A stretch of DNA of 64,000 bases from Rhodanobacter sp. C01 (GCF_002001045.1 NZ_MUNR01000014.1:1-64000), one strand, 5' to 3'; shown: positions 1 to 9,185, counted from the stretch's first letter. A program made the numbers and translations. Notes: a model not told the origin generated them from the sequence alone.

Positions 1-2
1 CC

Positions 3-131
3 AGCATGCTGCGCAGGAACAGGGCGACGAACACGCCGATCATCAGACTGTTCTGCAGTCCCGGACCAGTGGCATGTTCTTCGCTCGAAGCGCCCTGCAC
101 TGGCGGCGGCGGTGCCTCGGGGAGCTGGTGA
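3..131 (+). CDS. C-terminal end of a YgcG-type TPM protein (partial, possibly rearranged)
   Basis: The open frame runs in from the left edge and ends GGGGASGSW followed by TGA, which overlaps the ATG of the next gene. That glycine-rich ending is the usual C-terminus of YgcG-like TPM-domain membrane proteins, which commonly precede a second TPM gene. The rest of this frame (residues from about 1 to 32) uses rare AGG/AGA codons and does not look like YgcG. In contrast, the minus strand of the same bases (about 1-110) reads a GC3-rich peptide with a Pro-rich linker and a membrane helix containing GLQNSLMIGVFVALFLRSML, as expected for the middle of YgcG. An inversion or misassembly inside ygcG is possible; see findings. 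Without the left flank this remains uncertain. Confidence 0.4.
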   Translation, partial: SMLRRNRATNTPIIRLFCSPGPVACSSLEAPCTGGGGASGSW

Positions 132-634
132 TGACACGCATCCGACGAGTGCTGGCAAACCTGTTCGGTAGCTGGTTCCAGTTGCGCCGCCGCTTTCCGT
201 CCGCGTTGCTGGACGAAATGGCAGCTGCGATTGCTGCGGGCGAGCGCGCCCACCGGGGCGAGATCTGTTTCGCGCTCGAGGCACGACTGGCGCCGCTGGC
301 GGTGCTGGAAGGGCTCGACGCGCCTACCCGCGCACGGCAGGTGTTCGGCCAGCTTCGTGTGTGGGACACCGAGCACAACAGCGGGGTGCTGTTCTACGTG
401 CTGATGGCCGAGCATTGCATCGAGATCGTCGCCGACCGCGGCATTGCCGCACAGGTCGCGGCGCCCGAATGGGAGGCGATCTGCACGCGCATGCGCGACG
501 GCTACGCCAGCGGGCAATGGCGCGAGGCCAGCCTCGAAGGCATCGCCGCCGCACACGCGCTGCTGGCCCGGCATTTCCCCGGCAACGACAAGGCCAACCC
601 GGACGAACTGCCGGATCGCCCCGTGCTGCTGTAG
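131..634 (+). CDS. TPM domain-containing protein (second TPM protein)
   Basis: A 167-residue protein that resembles the small TPM-domain (TPM_phosphatase) proteins found after ygcG in lemA-ygcG type clusters. The fold is seen in the alternating helix/strand pattern, including AGERAHRGEICFALEA (near residue 40), the core VWDTEHNSGVLFYVLMAEH and the following EIVADRGIAA segment, which match the conserved ERxHxGEI / NGVLIYVLLADHxVEIVADRGI layout of the family. There is no signal peptide. I chose ATG at 131 because it overlaps the preceding stop codon (TGATG); an upstream in-frame ATG at 74 would add 19 residues of poor composition. The biochemical role of these proteins is not established; membrane-associated stress or repair functions have been suggested for the family. 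Confidence 0.8.
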   Translation: MTRIRRVLANLFGSWFQLRRRFPSALLDEMAAAIAAGERAHRGEICFALEARLAPLAVLEGLDAPTRARQVFGQLRVWDTEHNSGVLFYVLMAEHCIEIVADRGIAAQVAAPEWEAICTRMRDGYASGQWREASLEGIAAAHALLARHFPGNDKANPDELPDRPVLL

Positions 635-752
635 GGTGCCTCACGGAACCACATCGTGAAGGCGGGATTCCAGCGACGCCGGCTGACGGACCGGAAGAGG
701 CAGCGGTCACGACCGGCTACACTTGCAGCCTGCGAAAACTCACCAGGTCGTC

Positions 753-1646
753 ATGTCCCAGCCTTTCGTCGTTGAGCTCAACCCGGTCGCCTTCCATCTC
801 GGGCCCATCCAGGTGCACTGGTATGGGCTGATGTACCTGCTCGGATTCTTTTTCGTTGCCGTGCTGGGCGAATACCGGCGGCGGCACGGGCGCCTGCCGG
901 TCAGCCGTGATGCATTGGGCGACCTGTTCTTCTACGGCATGATGGGCGTGATCATCGGCGGTCGCGTCTGGTACATGCTGTTCTACTACGCCGGGGGCAT
1001 TCGCTGGATCTGGACCGAGCCGCTGGCCCTGTTCCGCGTGTGGGACGGCGGCATGAGCTTCCATGGCGGCATGCTCGGCGTGCTGGCCGCGGTCTGGTGG
1101 TGGTCGCGCCGGCAGCGGCTGCATTTCTTCGACACGGTGGATTTTGTCGCACCGCTGGTACCGATCGGGCTTGGCCTCGGCCGGCTGGGCAATTTCATCA
1201 ACGGTGAACTGTGGGGCAAGCCCACCACGCTGGCGTGGGGCATGATCTATCCGAACGCACATGCCGATGACGTGGCCTATGTCGACAGCCATCCGGCGTG
1301 GTTGCCGCAGTTGCAACAGTTCGGCGGCCTGCTGCGCCACCCGTCCGAGTTGTACGAGCTGGCGCTCGAAGGGGTGGTGATGTTCTTCGTGATCTGGCTG
1401 GTGTCGATGAAGCCGCGGCCGCGTTACCTGGTGTCGGGCCTGTTCGCGCTGATGTACGGCTGCTTCCGTTTCGCGGTGGAGTTCGTGCGGCTGCCCGACC
1501 CGCAGCTGGGTTACTACTTCGGGACACAATGGGTGACGATGGGACAGATGCAGTCGTTGCCGATGATCGTGATCGGCCTGTGGCTGCTCGCCCTGGCGCG
1601 TCGTGCGCCGACCCTGCCGCTCGCCCCGGTGGCGACGAAGGCCTGA
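753..1646 (+). CDS. lgt: Prolipoprotein diacylglyceryl transferase
   Basis: Lgt moves a diacylglyceryl group from phosphatidylglycerol to the lipobox cysteine of prolipoproteins, the first step of lipoprotein maturation in the inner membrane. The 297-residue protein has several hydrophobic segments, the [11 protein letters not shown] region near the N-terminus and the family signature [14 protein letters not shown] in the middle, which carries the invariant Arg/Asn/Glu. The C-terminal part [20 protein letters not shown] is also typical. ATG 753 gives the usual N-terminus ([17 protein letters not shown]); a TTG at 723 is in frame but unlikely. Only two bases separate its stop from thyA, so the two genes are probably cotranscribed, an arrangement widespread in proteobacteria. 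Confidence 0.97.
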   Translation: MSQPFVVELNPVAFHLGPIQVHWYGLMYLLGFFFVAVLGEYRRRHGRLPVSRDALGDLFFYGMMGVIIGGRVWYMLFYYAGGIRWIWTEPLALFRVWDGGMSFHGGMLGVLAAVWWWSRRQRLHFFDTVDFVAPLVPIGLGLGRLGNFINGELWGKPTTLAWGMIYPNAHADDVAYVDSHPAWLPQLQQFGGLLRHPSELYELALEGVVMFFVIWLVSMKPRPRYLVSGLFALMYGCFRFAVEFVRLPDPQLGYYFGTQWVTMGQMQSLPMIVIGLWLLALARRAPTLPLAPVATKA

Positions 1647-1648
1647 GC

Positions 1649-2443
1649 ATGCGCGCCTATCTTGACCTGTTGCGCCACGTCCTCGAACACGGTACCGAAA
1701 AGACCGACCGCACCGGCACCGGCACGCGCAGCGTGTTCGGCTGGCAGATGCGTTTCGACCTGACGGAAGGTTTTCCGCTGGTCACCACCAAGAAGTTGCA
1801 CCTGAAGTCCATCGTGCACGAGCTGATCTGGTTCCTGCGTGGCGATACCAACATCGCCTATCTGAAGGAGCACGGCGTGCGCATCTGGGACGAGTGGGCC
1901 GATGCAAACGGCGACCTCGGCCCGGTCTACGGGCAGCAGTGGCGCGCGTGGCCGACCGCCGATGGCCGTGTGGTCGACCAGATCCGATGGGTGGTCGACG
2001 AGATCAAGCGCAACCCCGATTCGCGCCGGCTGATCGTCAGTGCGTGGAACGTCGGCGAGCTGCCGAAGATGGCACTGCTGCCGTGCCACAGCCTGTTCCA
2101 GTTCTATGTGGCGGACGGCAAGCTGAGCTGCCAGTTGTACCAGCGTTCCGGCGACATCTTCCTCGGTGTGCCGTTCAACATCGCCAGCTATGCGCTGCTC
2201 ACCCACATGGTGGCGCAGGTGTGCGGGCTCGGCGTCGGCGATTTCGTGCACACGCTGGGTGACGCGCATCTGTACAACAACCACGTCGAGCAGGCGCGGC
2301 TGCAGCTGACGCGGGAACCCCAGGCACTCCCGCGCTTGCGGCTCAATCCCGAAGTGCGCTCGCTCCTCGATTTCCGCTACGAGGATGTCGTGATCGAGGG
2401 CTACGTGCCGCTGCCGGCGATCAAAGCCACCGTCGCCGTCTAG
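1649..2443 (+). CDS. thyA: Thymidylate synthase
   Basis: Converts dUMP to dTMP using 5,10-methylenetetrahydrofolate and releases dihydrofolate, which the folA product downstream recycles. At 264 residues it has exactly the length of the E. coli enzyme. The catalytic cysteine is C146 in [12 protein letters not shown], and the dUMP-binding stretches [19 protein letters not shown] and [13 protein letters not shown] are intact. The N-terminal folate/phosphate region has [14 protein letters not shown]. The start ATG lies two bases after the lgt stop. No oddities were seen. Confidence 0.98.
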   Translation: MRAYLDLLRHVLEHGTEKTDRTGTGTRSVFGWQMRFDLTEGFPLVTTKKLHLKSIVHELIWFLRGDTNIAYLKEHGVRIWDEWADANGDLGPVYGQQWRAWPTADGRVVDQIRWVVDEIKRNPDSRRLIVSAWNVGELPKMALLPCHSLFQFYVADGKLSCQLYQRSGDIFLGVPFNIASYALLTHMVAQVCGLGVGDFVHTLGDAHLYNNHVEQARLQLTREPQALPRLRLNPEVRSLLDFRYEDVVIEGYVPLPAIKATVAV

Positions 2444-2669
2444 GATCGCATGCTGTCCACAGTGGACTCCCTTCGGTCGTGCACGAAAGCTACGCCACCG
2501 CGCGCAGGCGGCGCATAAAATTGCCGCCCGCCGGACCGTCCACGACCCCGTGCAAGGTCGCCTCACGCTCACCTCCGGGATGCATGCATCCTGCTAAGAT
2601 TCGAAGGAATCGGCAGCGCCATTGCCAGGCGCAGGCCACTCCACCGAACATGCCTTTCAAGGACTTCAC

Positions 2670-3158
2670 ATGGCCATCTCGCTGATTGCCGCACTCGACG
2701 AAAACTTCGCCATCGGCCGCAAGGGGCAACTGCCGTGGCACCTGCCTGATGACCTGCGCTGGTTCAAGCAGCTGACCACCGGCAAGAATGTGCTGATGGG
2801 CTACAACACGGCCGTGTCGATCGGCCGCGCATTGCCGGATCGGGTCAACCTGGTGCTGTCACGCCGGCACGAGGCGCCGTTTCCCGGCCAGATCACCGTG
2901 CGTTCGATCGAGGAAGCGCAGGCGCGCACCGACAACACCGGTCTGATGGTGATTGGCGGCGGCCACATATTTACGGAAGCGCTGCCGCGTGCCCGGCGGA
3001 TGTACCTGACCTGGGTCAGTGCTGCCGTCGAAGGCGCCGACACGTTCTTTCCGGGCGTGCATTTCAGCGACTGGACCGAGGTCTCCCGCGTGCACCACAA
3101 GGCCGATGCCGAGCACACCTACGGCTTCGACATGGTCGAATACCTGCGCAACAGCTGA
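2670..3158 (+). CDS. folA: Dihydrofolate reductase
   Basis: NADPH-dependent reduction of dihydrofolate to tetrahydrofolate, paired with thyA in the same strand run. The 162-residue protein has the DHFR layout: SLIAALDENFAIGRKGQLPW at the N-terminus, HLPDDLRWFKQLTTGK with the substrate-binding Asp, the GYNTAVSIGRALPDR loop (usually MGRxTxxSIGRPLPGR, here with Y and N variants) and the cofactor motif VIGGGHIFTEAL. ATG 2670 was chosen over an upstream in-frame start at 2622 because it begins the conserved first strand. Its stop overlaps the start of the next gene by one base. The 226-nt gap after thyA holds a 13-bp palindrome at 2455-2467 and no gene. Confidence 0.96.
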   Translation: MAISLIAALDENFAIGRKGQLPWHLPDDLRWFKQLTTGKNVLMGYNTAVSIGRALPDRVNLVLSRRHEAPFPGQITVRSIEEAQARTDNTGLMVIGGGHIFTEALPRARRMYLTWVSAAVEGADTFFPGVHFSDWTEVSRVHHKADAEHTYGFDMVEYLRNS

Positions 3159-4126
3159 TGCCTGCGCCCACCGCGCCCAAGCCGGTGGTCATGCACGTGA
3201 TGGCGGGCGTCCTGCGTGATCCCGATGGTCGTGTGCTGCTGACGCAGCGGCCGCCCGGCAAGCATCTGGCCGGCCTGTGGGAATTTCCCGGCGGCAAGCT
3301 CGAACCCGGTGAGGAGCCACTGGCGGGGTTGGCGCGTGAACTGCACGAAGAGCTGGGCATCACCCTGCAACGTGCCGAGCCGCTGATCCGGGTGCCATGC
3401 CATTACCCTGATCGCGAACTGCTGCTGGACACGTGGCAGGTTGCCCAATGGGAAGACATGCCGCAATCGCGCGAAGGCCAGGCACTGCAATGGCTGCATC
3501 CGTCCGGGATCGACCCGGCCATCCTCACGCTGGCCGACCGCGCGATCCTGCAGGCACTGCGACTGCCTGCGCGTTATCCGATCACCCCGGCTGATGTGCC
3601 GCCGGACCAGCGCGGCGTGTGGTTCGAGCGGATCGGGCGGATGATCGAGCGGGGCGAACCGATGCTGCAGCTGCGCCTGCCACTGTGGCCGCGCGAACTC
3701 GTGCGCGAGCTGGCCGCCGGCCTGTTGCCGCTGGCGCGACACCACGATACGCAACTGTTGCTCAATGGCGATATCGAGGGCGCGCGCAGTCTGGGTATCG
3801 GGGTGCACTTGAAGAGCACTCAGCTGTCCGAATTGTCCGAGCGGCCCTTGCCGCTGCAGCAACTGGTCGGTGCCAGCTGCCACGAGGCGCTGCAACTGGC
3901 GCAGGCGTCCCGCCTCGGTGCGGACTTCGCCACGCTCTCGCCGGTAGCCGGGACCCCCAGTCATCCGCAGACCCCTCCGCTGGGCTGGTCGACGTTCCAG
4001 TCGCTGGCCGAAGCAGCCGCGTTGCCGGTATACGCGCTGGGCGGCACCGCTCCTTCGCAGATCACCCAGGCACGCCAGCACAGCGCACAGGGTGTGGCCG
4101 GCATCCGCGAATTCTGGCTCGCGTAA
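3158..4126 (+). CDS. mutT: Nudix hydrolase MutT with C-terminal ThiE-like domain
   Basis: A 322-residue two-domain protein. The N-terminal half is a MutT-type Nudix hydrolase, which removes oxidised nucleotides such as 8-oxo-dGTP from the pool. The Nudix box starts at about residue 46 (GGKLEPGEEPLAGLARELHE followed by ELGI) and has the metal-binding RExxEE core in RELHEE. The C-terminal half (about 150-322) resembles thiamine-phosphate synthase (ThiE/TenI-like TIM barrel), with LQLRLPLWPRELVRELAAG and the ending YALGGTAPSQI. This fusion is common in gammaproteobacteria, where the second domain has no proven role. The ATG shares its A with the folA stop codon, indicating translational coupling. 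Confidence 0.93.
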   Translation: MPAPTAPKPVVMHVMAGVLRDPDGRVLLTQRPPGKHLAGLWEFPGGKLEPGEEPLAGLARELHEELGITLQRAEPLIRVPCHYPDRELLLDTWQVAQWEDMPQSREGQALQWLHPSGIDPAILTLADRAILQALRLPARYPITPADVPPDQRGVWFERIGRMIERGEPMLQLRLPLWPRELVRELAAGLLPLARHHDTQLLLNGDIEGARSLGIGVHLKSTQLSELSERPLPLQQLVGASCHEALQLAQASRLGADFATLSPVAGTPSHPQTPPLGWSTFQSLAEAAALPVYALGGTAPSQITQARQHSAQGVAGIREFWLA

Positions 4127-4136
4127 AGCCCGCACT

Positions 4137-4760
4137 TTAAGCGCTCTGCGAAGCCAGTGCGAGGTAGCGCTGGTGCAGCTCGGCGACGGCCTGGTCGAGC
4201 GTGGCCTCATCGCCGCTGTTCTCGATCACATCGTTGGCCAGCGCGAGTCGTTCGGCGCGGCTGGCCTGGCTTGCCAGCATGCGCCGAGCCAGGGTCTCGT
4301 CGAGACCATCACGAGCAATCAGCCGCGCCAACTGCACCGACTCGGGTACGTCGACCAGCAGCACGCGGTCGACCCAGCGATAGTGCGCGATGTTTTCCGA
4401 CAGCAGCGGAATCGCCAGCAGGCAATACGGTCCGTATTCGGCTACGGCACGATCATGCAGCCATTGACGCACCAGCGGATGGATGATGGCCTCCAGCTGC
4501 TGCCGGGCCAACGGATCGGCAAACACGCGGTGGCGCATTGCGGGACGGTCCAGCCGGCCAGCGGCATCGAGTACCGCTGCGCCGAACGTGTCGACGATGG
4601 CTGCCAGTCCGGGGGCGCCCGGTGCGATCACTTCGCGGGCGGCCACGTCGGCATCATGTACATGTGCACCGAGTGCCTCGAAGCGCCGCGTCACGGCGGA
4701 CTTGCCGGCAGCGACCCCGCCGGTCAGCGCGACGATCATGGCGTGTTGCCGCTTGCTCAT
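4137..4760 (-). CDS. coaE: Dephospho-CoA kinase
   Basis: Catalyses the last step of coenzyme A synthesis, ATP-dependent phosphorylation of the 3'-hydroxyl of dephospho-CoA. The 207-residue protein begins with the P-loop IVALTGGVAAGKSAV and has the HDADVAAREVIAPG acceptor region and the lid segment VDRVLLVDVPESVQLARL. The start may be the Met seven codons further in (about 4742), which directly precedes the P-loop. It is the last gene of the pilus run, ten bases after pilD, an arrangement (pilD-coaE) conserved in many gammaproteobacteria. Confidence 0.95.
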   Translation of the reverse strand: MSKRQHAMIVALTGGVAAGKSAVTRRFEALGAHVHDADVAAREVIAPGAPGLAAIVDTFGAAVLDAAGRLDRPAMRHRVFADPLARQQLEAIIHPLVRQWLHDRAVAEYGPYCLLAIPLLSENIAHYRWVDRVLLVDVPESVQLARLIARDGLDETLARRMLASQASRAERLALANDVIENSGDEATLDQAVAELHQRYLALASQSA

Positions 4761-4770
4761 CGCATCAAGC

Positions 4771-5631
4771 TCATCGTATTCCGGTCAGGTGCATGTAGCC
4801 CTGCAACAAGTCAGGGCCGGCCACGAACCAGACCCAGCCGGCGGCCGCGATGAATGGGCCGAACGGCATCGGCACCTCGCGCTGGTGTCGGCGCAACGCG
4901 ATCAGGCTGCCGCCGACCAGGGCGCCGATCAGCGAGGACAGCAGGATGATCGGCAACAGCGCCACTGGCCCCATCCAGGCTCCCAGTGCGGCGAGCAGCT
5001 TGAAGTCGCCATAACCCATGCCCTCCTTGCCGGTCAGCAGCTTGAACAGCCAGTACACGCTCCACAGGCTCAGATAGCCGATGGCGGCGCCGAGGATTGC
5101 GGCCGGTGCCGTGATGAACATCGGCAACAGCGCCAGCAGCAAGCCCAGCCACAGCAGAGGCAGTGTCAGCTGGTCAGGTAGCAGCTGGGTGCGGAAGTCG
5201 ATGCCTGAGAGCGCGATCAGAGTCCAGGTCAGCAGCAGTCCTGCCAGTGCCATCCAGGAAGGGCCGAACTTCCACACGATCACTGCGCTCAACACGCCGC
5301 TGAGCAATTCGACCAGCGGGTACTGGATCGAGATTTTCGTCTGGCAGTAACGGCAGCGCCCACGCAACATCAACCAGCCGAACAGAGGGATGTTGTCCAG
5401 CGCCGACAACGGATGCTTGCAGTGCGGGCAATGCGAGGGTTCGCGCACGATGCCCGGCGGCAACGGCGTCGTATCAGCCTCAAGCTCCAGCACGTCGCGT
5501 GCTTCCTGCCGCCATCCTGCCGCCATCCGCTCCGGCAACCGCAGGATCACCACGTTGAGGAAGCTGCCCATCACCAGGCCGAGCACGCCTGCAAAGGCGA
5601 TCCACACCACCATTGGCAAGTCGGGCATCAC
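4771..5631 (-). CDS. pilD: Type IV prepilin peptidase / N-methyltransferase
   Basis: Inner-membrane aspartyl protease that cleaves the leader of type IV prepilins and methylates the new N-terminal Phe. The 286-residue protein has the cytoplasmic zinc-type loop with two CxxC pairs (CPHCKHPLSALDNIPLFGW and CRYCQTKI), then about seven membrane helices. The two catalytic aspartates lie in GIDFRTQLLPDQLTLPLL and in the GxGD motif GYGDFKLLAALGAW. It follows pilC after a strong hairpin terminator (5652-5688), so it probably also has its own transcription signal or relies on read-through. Its likely substrate PilA is encoded at 17962-18402. Confidence 0.96.
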   Translation of the reverse strand: MMPDLPMVVWIAFAGVLGLVMGSFLNVVILRLPERMAAGWRQEARDVLELEADTTPLPPGIVREPSHCPHCKHPLSALDNIPLFGWLMLRGRCRYCQTKISIQYPLVELLSGVLSAVIVWKFGPSWMALAGLLLTWTLIALSGIDFRTQLLPDQLTLPLLWLGLLLALLPMFITAPAAILGAAIGYLSLWSVYWLFKLLTGKEGMGYGDFKLLAALGAWMGPVALLPIILLSSLIGALVGGSLIALRRHQREVPMPFGPFIAAAGWVWFVAGPDLLQGYMHLTGIR

Positions 5632-5651
5632 GAAATCCTGCGCAAAGAAAA

Positions 5652-5688
5652 CGCCGCATTATTGCCGGATCACGGCAATAATGCGGCG
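5652..5688 (-). terminator. Intrinsic terminator after pilC
   Basis: A perfect 16-bp inverted repeat (5652-5667 with 5673-5688) with a 5-nt loop. On the minus strand it is followed by TTTTCTTT, which fits Rho-independent termination just after pilC and before pilD. Confidence 0.85.
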
Positions 5689-5706
5689 TCTTCGGGTTGA
5701 AGTGCT

Positions 5707-6987
5707 CTAGAACGTGCCGGCGAGCTTGAAGATCGGCAGGTACAGCGAGATCACCATGCCGCCGACAAGGGTGCCGAGGACCACCATGATGATCGGTTCC
5801 AGCAAGGTGGACAGGGTGTCGACCGCGTTGCTGACTTCTTCCTCGTAGAATTCGGCCACCTTGAACAGCATGTTGTCCAGTGCACCGGATTCCTCGCCGA
5901 TGGCGGTCATCTGCACCACCATGTTGGGGAACAGGCCGGTCTGCTTCATCGCCAGCTGCAACTGGTGACCCACGGCGATGTCGTCGCGCATCTGCTTCAC
6001 CGCATCACCGTAGACTACGCTGCCGGTAGCGCCTGCTACAGCATCTAGCGCTTCGACCAACGGCACGCCGGCGCGGAAGGTGACACCAAGCGTACGGGCA
6101 AAACGCGCAATCGCTGAGTTGCGCACGATATTGCCCATCACCGGCATCTTCAGTGCCATCCGGTCGAGGAAATGGGCAAACTTCACCGAGCGTTTCTTTG
6201 CCATCACGAACGAGACGATGCCAATGACGATGGCACCGATGACCATCCACCAATAACTCTGCATGAACTTGGAGGCATCGACTAGGATCTGGGTCGGTGC
6301 TGGCAACTGGGCGCCAGCATCCGCGAAGGTCTTGGCGAACACCGGCACTACGAACAGCAACATGATCACGCAGACCACGAACACCACGACCAGCACCATC
6401 ATCGGGTAGAACAGCGCTTTCTTGATCTTTTTCTTGATCGATTCCGTGCGCTCCTTGTACGTCGCGACGGTATCCAGCACAGTGTCCAGCACGCCGGAGG
6501 CTTCGCCGGCGTGGACCAGGTTGCAATACAGCTCGTCGAACTGCACCGGATAGCGGCCCAGCGCCTCATGCAGTGCTGCGCCACCTTCGACGTTCTGCTT
6601 CACATCCAGCAGGATGTTCTTGAAACGCGGATTCTTCTGGCCGTCAGCGATGATGTCGAAGGCCTGCACCATTGGGACGCCGGAAGCCATCATGGTGGCG
6701 ATCTGGCGGCTGAAGATCGCGACATCACCCGGCTTGACCGTGCTGCCGGTGGAACCGAACAAGGGTTTGGCGCGCTCCCGTACAGTCTGCGGGTTCATGC
6801 CCTGGCGGCGCAGCTCGGCCTTGACCAGCGAAGCATTCTTCGCCGGCATGTCACCCTTCATCCGCTTGCCGCGCTTGTCCAGCGCAACCCACTCGTAAGT
6901 GGTCAGCTGGCTGACTGCGGCGCGCTGGGCACCGAGTGCCTGTGCCTTTTTCAAATTGGTCTTTGCGTTTGCGGTAGCCGTAGCCAT
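5707..6987 (-). CDS. pilC: Type IV pilus inner-membrane platform protein
   Basis: PilC is the polytopic platform protein that couples the PilB motor to pilin polymerisation. The 426-residue protein has an N-terminal cytoplasmic region (YEWVALDKRGKRMKGDM), then two T2SSF domains. Each has the family pattern, for example FSRQIATMMASGVPMVQAFD in the first and ARTLGVTFRAGVPLVEALD in the second, with membrane helices at FYPMMVLVVVFVVCVIMLL and near the C-terminus (EPIIMVVLGTLVGGMVISLY). I start it at ATG 6987, which has GGAGG six bases upstream; a longer frame to 7041 lacks a ribosome site. It lies 141 bp after pilB. Confidence 0.95.
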   Translation of the reverse strand: MATATANAKTNLKKAQALGAQRAAVSQLTTYEWVALDKRGKRMKGDMPAKNASLVKAELRRQGMNPQTVRERAKPLFGSTGSTVKPGDVAIFSRQIATMMASGVPMVQAFDIIADGQKNPRFKNILLDVKQNVEGGAALHEALGRYPVQFDELYCNLVHAGEASGVLDTVLDTVATYKERTESIKKKIKKALFYPMMVLVVVFVVCVIMLLFVVPVFAKTFADAGAQLPAPTQILVDASKFMQSYWWMVIGAIVIGIVSFVMAKKRSVKFAHFLDRMALKMPVMGNIVRNSAIARFARTLGVTFRAGVPLVEALDAVAGATGSVVYGDAVKQMRDDIAVGHQLQLAMKQTGLFPNMVVQMTAIGEESGALDNMLFKVAEFYEEEVSNAVDTLSTLLEPIIMVVLGTLVGGMVISLYLPIFKLAGTF

Positions 6988-7128
6988 GCGCATCCTCCCC
7001 CCGTGGTTCAGTCCAAGCCCGCCCAAGTAGGCGGCTGGCAAATTTCCTGCAGCTTATGCTATTTCAATGGCCCCAAACCGTGGTGCCCGGCGCAACATCA
7101 ATGCCAAGGGCGTCCCGGTTTCACGAGA

Positions 7129-8853
7129 TCACTCCTTGGTCACCCGGTCGATCTCGGTCAGGCTGGTCAGGCCCTGCTTCACCTTGAGCAGCGCCGACGC
7201 ACGCAGATCGTTGATCCCGGCGGCCTTGGCCACCTCGGCGATCTGCAGCGCATTGCCGCCCTTCAGGATGATTTTCTGGATGTCCTCCAGCATTGGCATC
7301 ACCTGGTAGATGCCGACACGCCCCTTGTAACCCTCGTTGCAGTTGTCGCAACCGCCAGCCTCGTAAATGGTCAGGCCTGCGTCGATGTCGGCCTGGCTGA
7401 AACCGGCCGCCAGCAGTACATCCGGCGGCAGGTTCATCGGCTTCTTGCAGTCGTGCAGGCGACGCGCCAGGCGTTGCGCGATGATCAGGGTGACCGACGA
7501 GGTGATGTTGTACGGCGCGATGCCCATGTTCATCAGGCGCGCGATGGTCTGCGCGGCATCGTTGGTGTGCAGGGTGGACAGCACCATGTGGCCGGTCTGG
7601 GCGGCCTTGATCGCGATCTCGGCGGTTTCCAGATCGCGGATCTCGCCGACCATGATCACATCGGGATCCTGGCGCAGGAACGAGCGCAGCGCGCTGGCGA
7701 AGGTCATGCCACGCTTGACGTTCTGCTGCACCTGGTTGATGCCCTCGACGCGAATTTCCACCGGGTCTTCCACCGTCGAGATGTTGCGTTCGGCGGTGTT
7801 GAGCATGTTCAGGCCGGTGTACAGCGACACCGTCTTGCCGGAACCGGTGGGGCCGGTCACCAGCACCATGCCGTACGGCTTGTGGATGGCATCGATGTAG
7901 AGCTTCTGCTGGTCTGGTTCGTAGCCGAGCTTCTCGATGCCGATCTTCGCCGACGAGCCGTCAAGTATACGCAGCACGATCTTCTCGCCAAACAGCGTCG
8001 GCAGCGAGCTCACGCGAAAGTCGATCGCTCGGGTCTTGGACAGGTTGAGCTTGATACGGCCGTCCTGCGGCACGCGCTTCTCGGCAATATCCAGCTGCGC
8101 CATCACCTTGATGCGCGACGAAATGCGGTTCGCCATCTTCATCGGTGGGCTGGCCACCGCCTTCAGCATGCCATCCATGCGCAGGCGTACCCGATACTGG
8201 GTTTCGAACGGTTCGAAGTGGATATCGGAAGCGCCACGGCGAATCGCATCGACCAGGATCTTGTTGACGAACTTCACCACCGGCGCGTCGTCCATCGCAT
8301 TCGCATCGATGCCGGACGACTCGGCCTCGTCGTCGCCGCCTTCGAGCTCCAGGCCGTCCAGATCGCCGCCGCCCATATCGGGCATGGTGTCGCGCATGCT
8401 GTTGAGCAGGCTCTCGATCATTCGCAACAGCGGGCCGCGTTCGACCAGGATCGGTTCCACCATGCAGTTGGAATGGAACTTGATCTCGTCCAGTGCATGC
8501 GACTGCATCGGGTCCGCGATACCGACAAACAGCCGCTTGCCGCGCCGGAACAGCGGCAACGCCTGATGCTTGGTGATCAATGCCTCACTGATCAGATCGA
8601 GCGGCATGGTGGACGGATTCAGCGAGGTCACGTCCATCATCGGCATGCCGAACTCGGCTGAAGCAACTTGGGTCAGCTGGGCACTCTCGACCAGGTTATG
8701 GTCGAGCAGCCATGCCGCCAGGGTAGCCTTGTTCTGGCTGCTGTCGGCCATTGCCTTGCGCACATCGGCCTCAGGCAGCACTCCATCAGACACCAGCCGG
8801 CGCGCCATGCCGGACAGGCCCGCGAGCGACGACGGTTGCAATTGAGATGACAT
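7129..8853 (-). CDS. pilB: Type IV pilus assembly ATPase
   Basis: Hexameric cytoplasmic ATPase that powers pilus extension. The 574-residue protein has an N-terminal T2SSE_N domain (about 1-170, starting LAGLSGMARRLVSDGVL), a linker rich in Asp/Glu and the ATPase core. Visible motifs are Walker A GPTGSGKTVSLYT, the Asp box following it (TVEDPVEIRVEG), Walker B DPDVIMVGEIRDLETAEIA and a His box GHMVLSTLHTNDA. The zinc-binding cysteines are CKK and CDNCNEGYKGR. The start ATG at 8853 has AGG only three bases upstream. It is the first gene of the pilB-pilC-pilD-coaE series and is divergent from the glycosyltransferase at 9186. Confidence 0.96.
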   Translation of the reverse strand: MSSQLQPSSLAGLSGMARRLVSDGVLPEADVRKAMADSSQNKATLAAWLLDHNLVESAQLTQVASAEFGMPMMDVTSLNPSTMPLDLISEALITKHQALPLFRRGKRLFVGIADPMQSHALDEIKFHSNCMVEPILVERGPLLRMIESLLNSMRDTMPDMGGGDLDGLELEGGDDEAESSGIDANAMDDAPVVKFVNKILVDAIRRGASDIHFEPFETQYRVRLRMDGMLKAVASPPMKMANRISSRIKVMAQLDIAEKRVPQDGRIKLNLSKTRAIDFRVSSLPTLFGEKIVLRILDGSSAKIGIEKLGYEPDQQKLYIDAIHKPYGMVLVTGPTGSGKTVSLYTGLNMLNTAERNISTVEDPVEIRVEGINQVQQNVKRGMTFASALRSFLRQDPDVIMVGEIRDLETAEIAIKAAQTGHMVLSTLHTNDAAQTIARLMNMGIAPYNITSSVTLIIAQRLARRLHDCKKPMNLPPDVLLAAGFSQADIDAGLTIYEAGGCDNCNEGYKGRVGIYQVMPMLEDIQKIILKGGNALQIAEVAKAAGINDLRASALLKVKQGLTSLTEIDRVTKE

Positions 8854-9185
8854 AACCTACTCGACCTTGCCCCTGTATGTGGTTGAATCTACCGCAGTCT
8901 GGCCGTCAGGTCACCTTTGGCCTGCAAGCGGGGAAGGTGGATGTTGCAAAGCACAAACCAGATCGCCACATATAGGAGCGACTTCAGTCGCGACGCTCCC
9001 TCATCCACCCGCCTGCCAATGTTCCATGCCGAAGCCTTCCAGGCTGGGAACCGTTGCAGAACCTCCCGCGGCGACAGACAAACTTCAATCCCTCGCCGAG
9101 ACCGCTGTATGCAGAACGCCAAGTCCTGCGCACAACCGTCACCATGCCTTCACGCTATGATTCTCCCTCACATGGGGAGCCACTT
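8854..9185. other. Intergenic region between pilB and the GT2 gene
   Basis: A 332-bp divergent region that must contain promoters for pilB and for the glycosyltransferase cluster. The only clear element is a single REP half-unit at 8973-9000. I see no credible gene; short frames here lack ribosome sites and codon bias. Confidence 0.7.
8973..9000. repeat. Solitary REP unit (TAGGAGCG family)
   Basis: Reads TAGGAGCGACTTCAGTCGCG and then ACGCTCCC: a short GCGACT/AGTCGC hairpin with the same TAGGAGCG head as the paired elements at 21694, 24055, 24641, 25801 and 29136. It has no inverted partner nearby. Confidence 0.7.

Noticed and set aside
2455..2467. Perfect palindrome GTCCACAGTGGAC after thyA
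   Set aside because: Too far from any promoter feature and not a terminator; probably chance or a minor site.
4092..4853. 253-codon open frame on the plus strand over coaE
   Set aside because: Shadow of coaE; the minus strand encodes the P-loop kinase.
6511..8661. 716-codon open frame on the plus strand
   Set aside because: Antisense to pilC and pilB; no recognisable motif.
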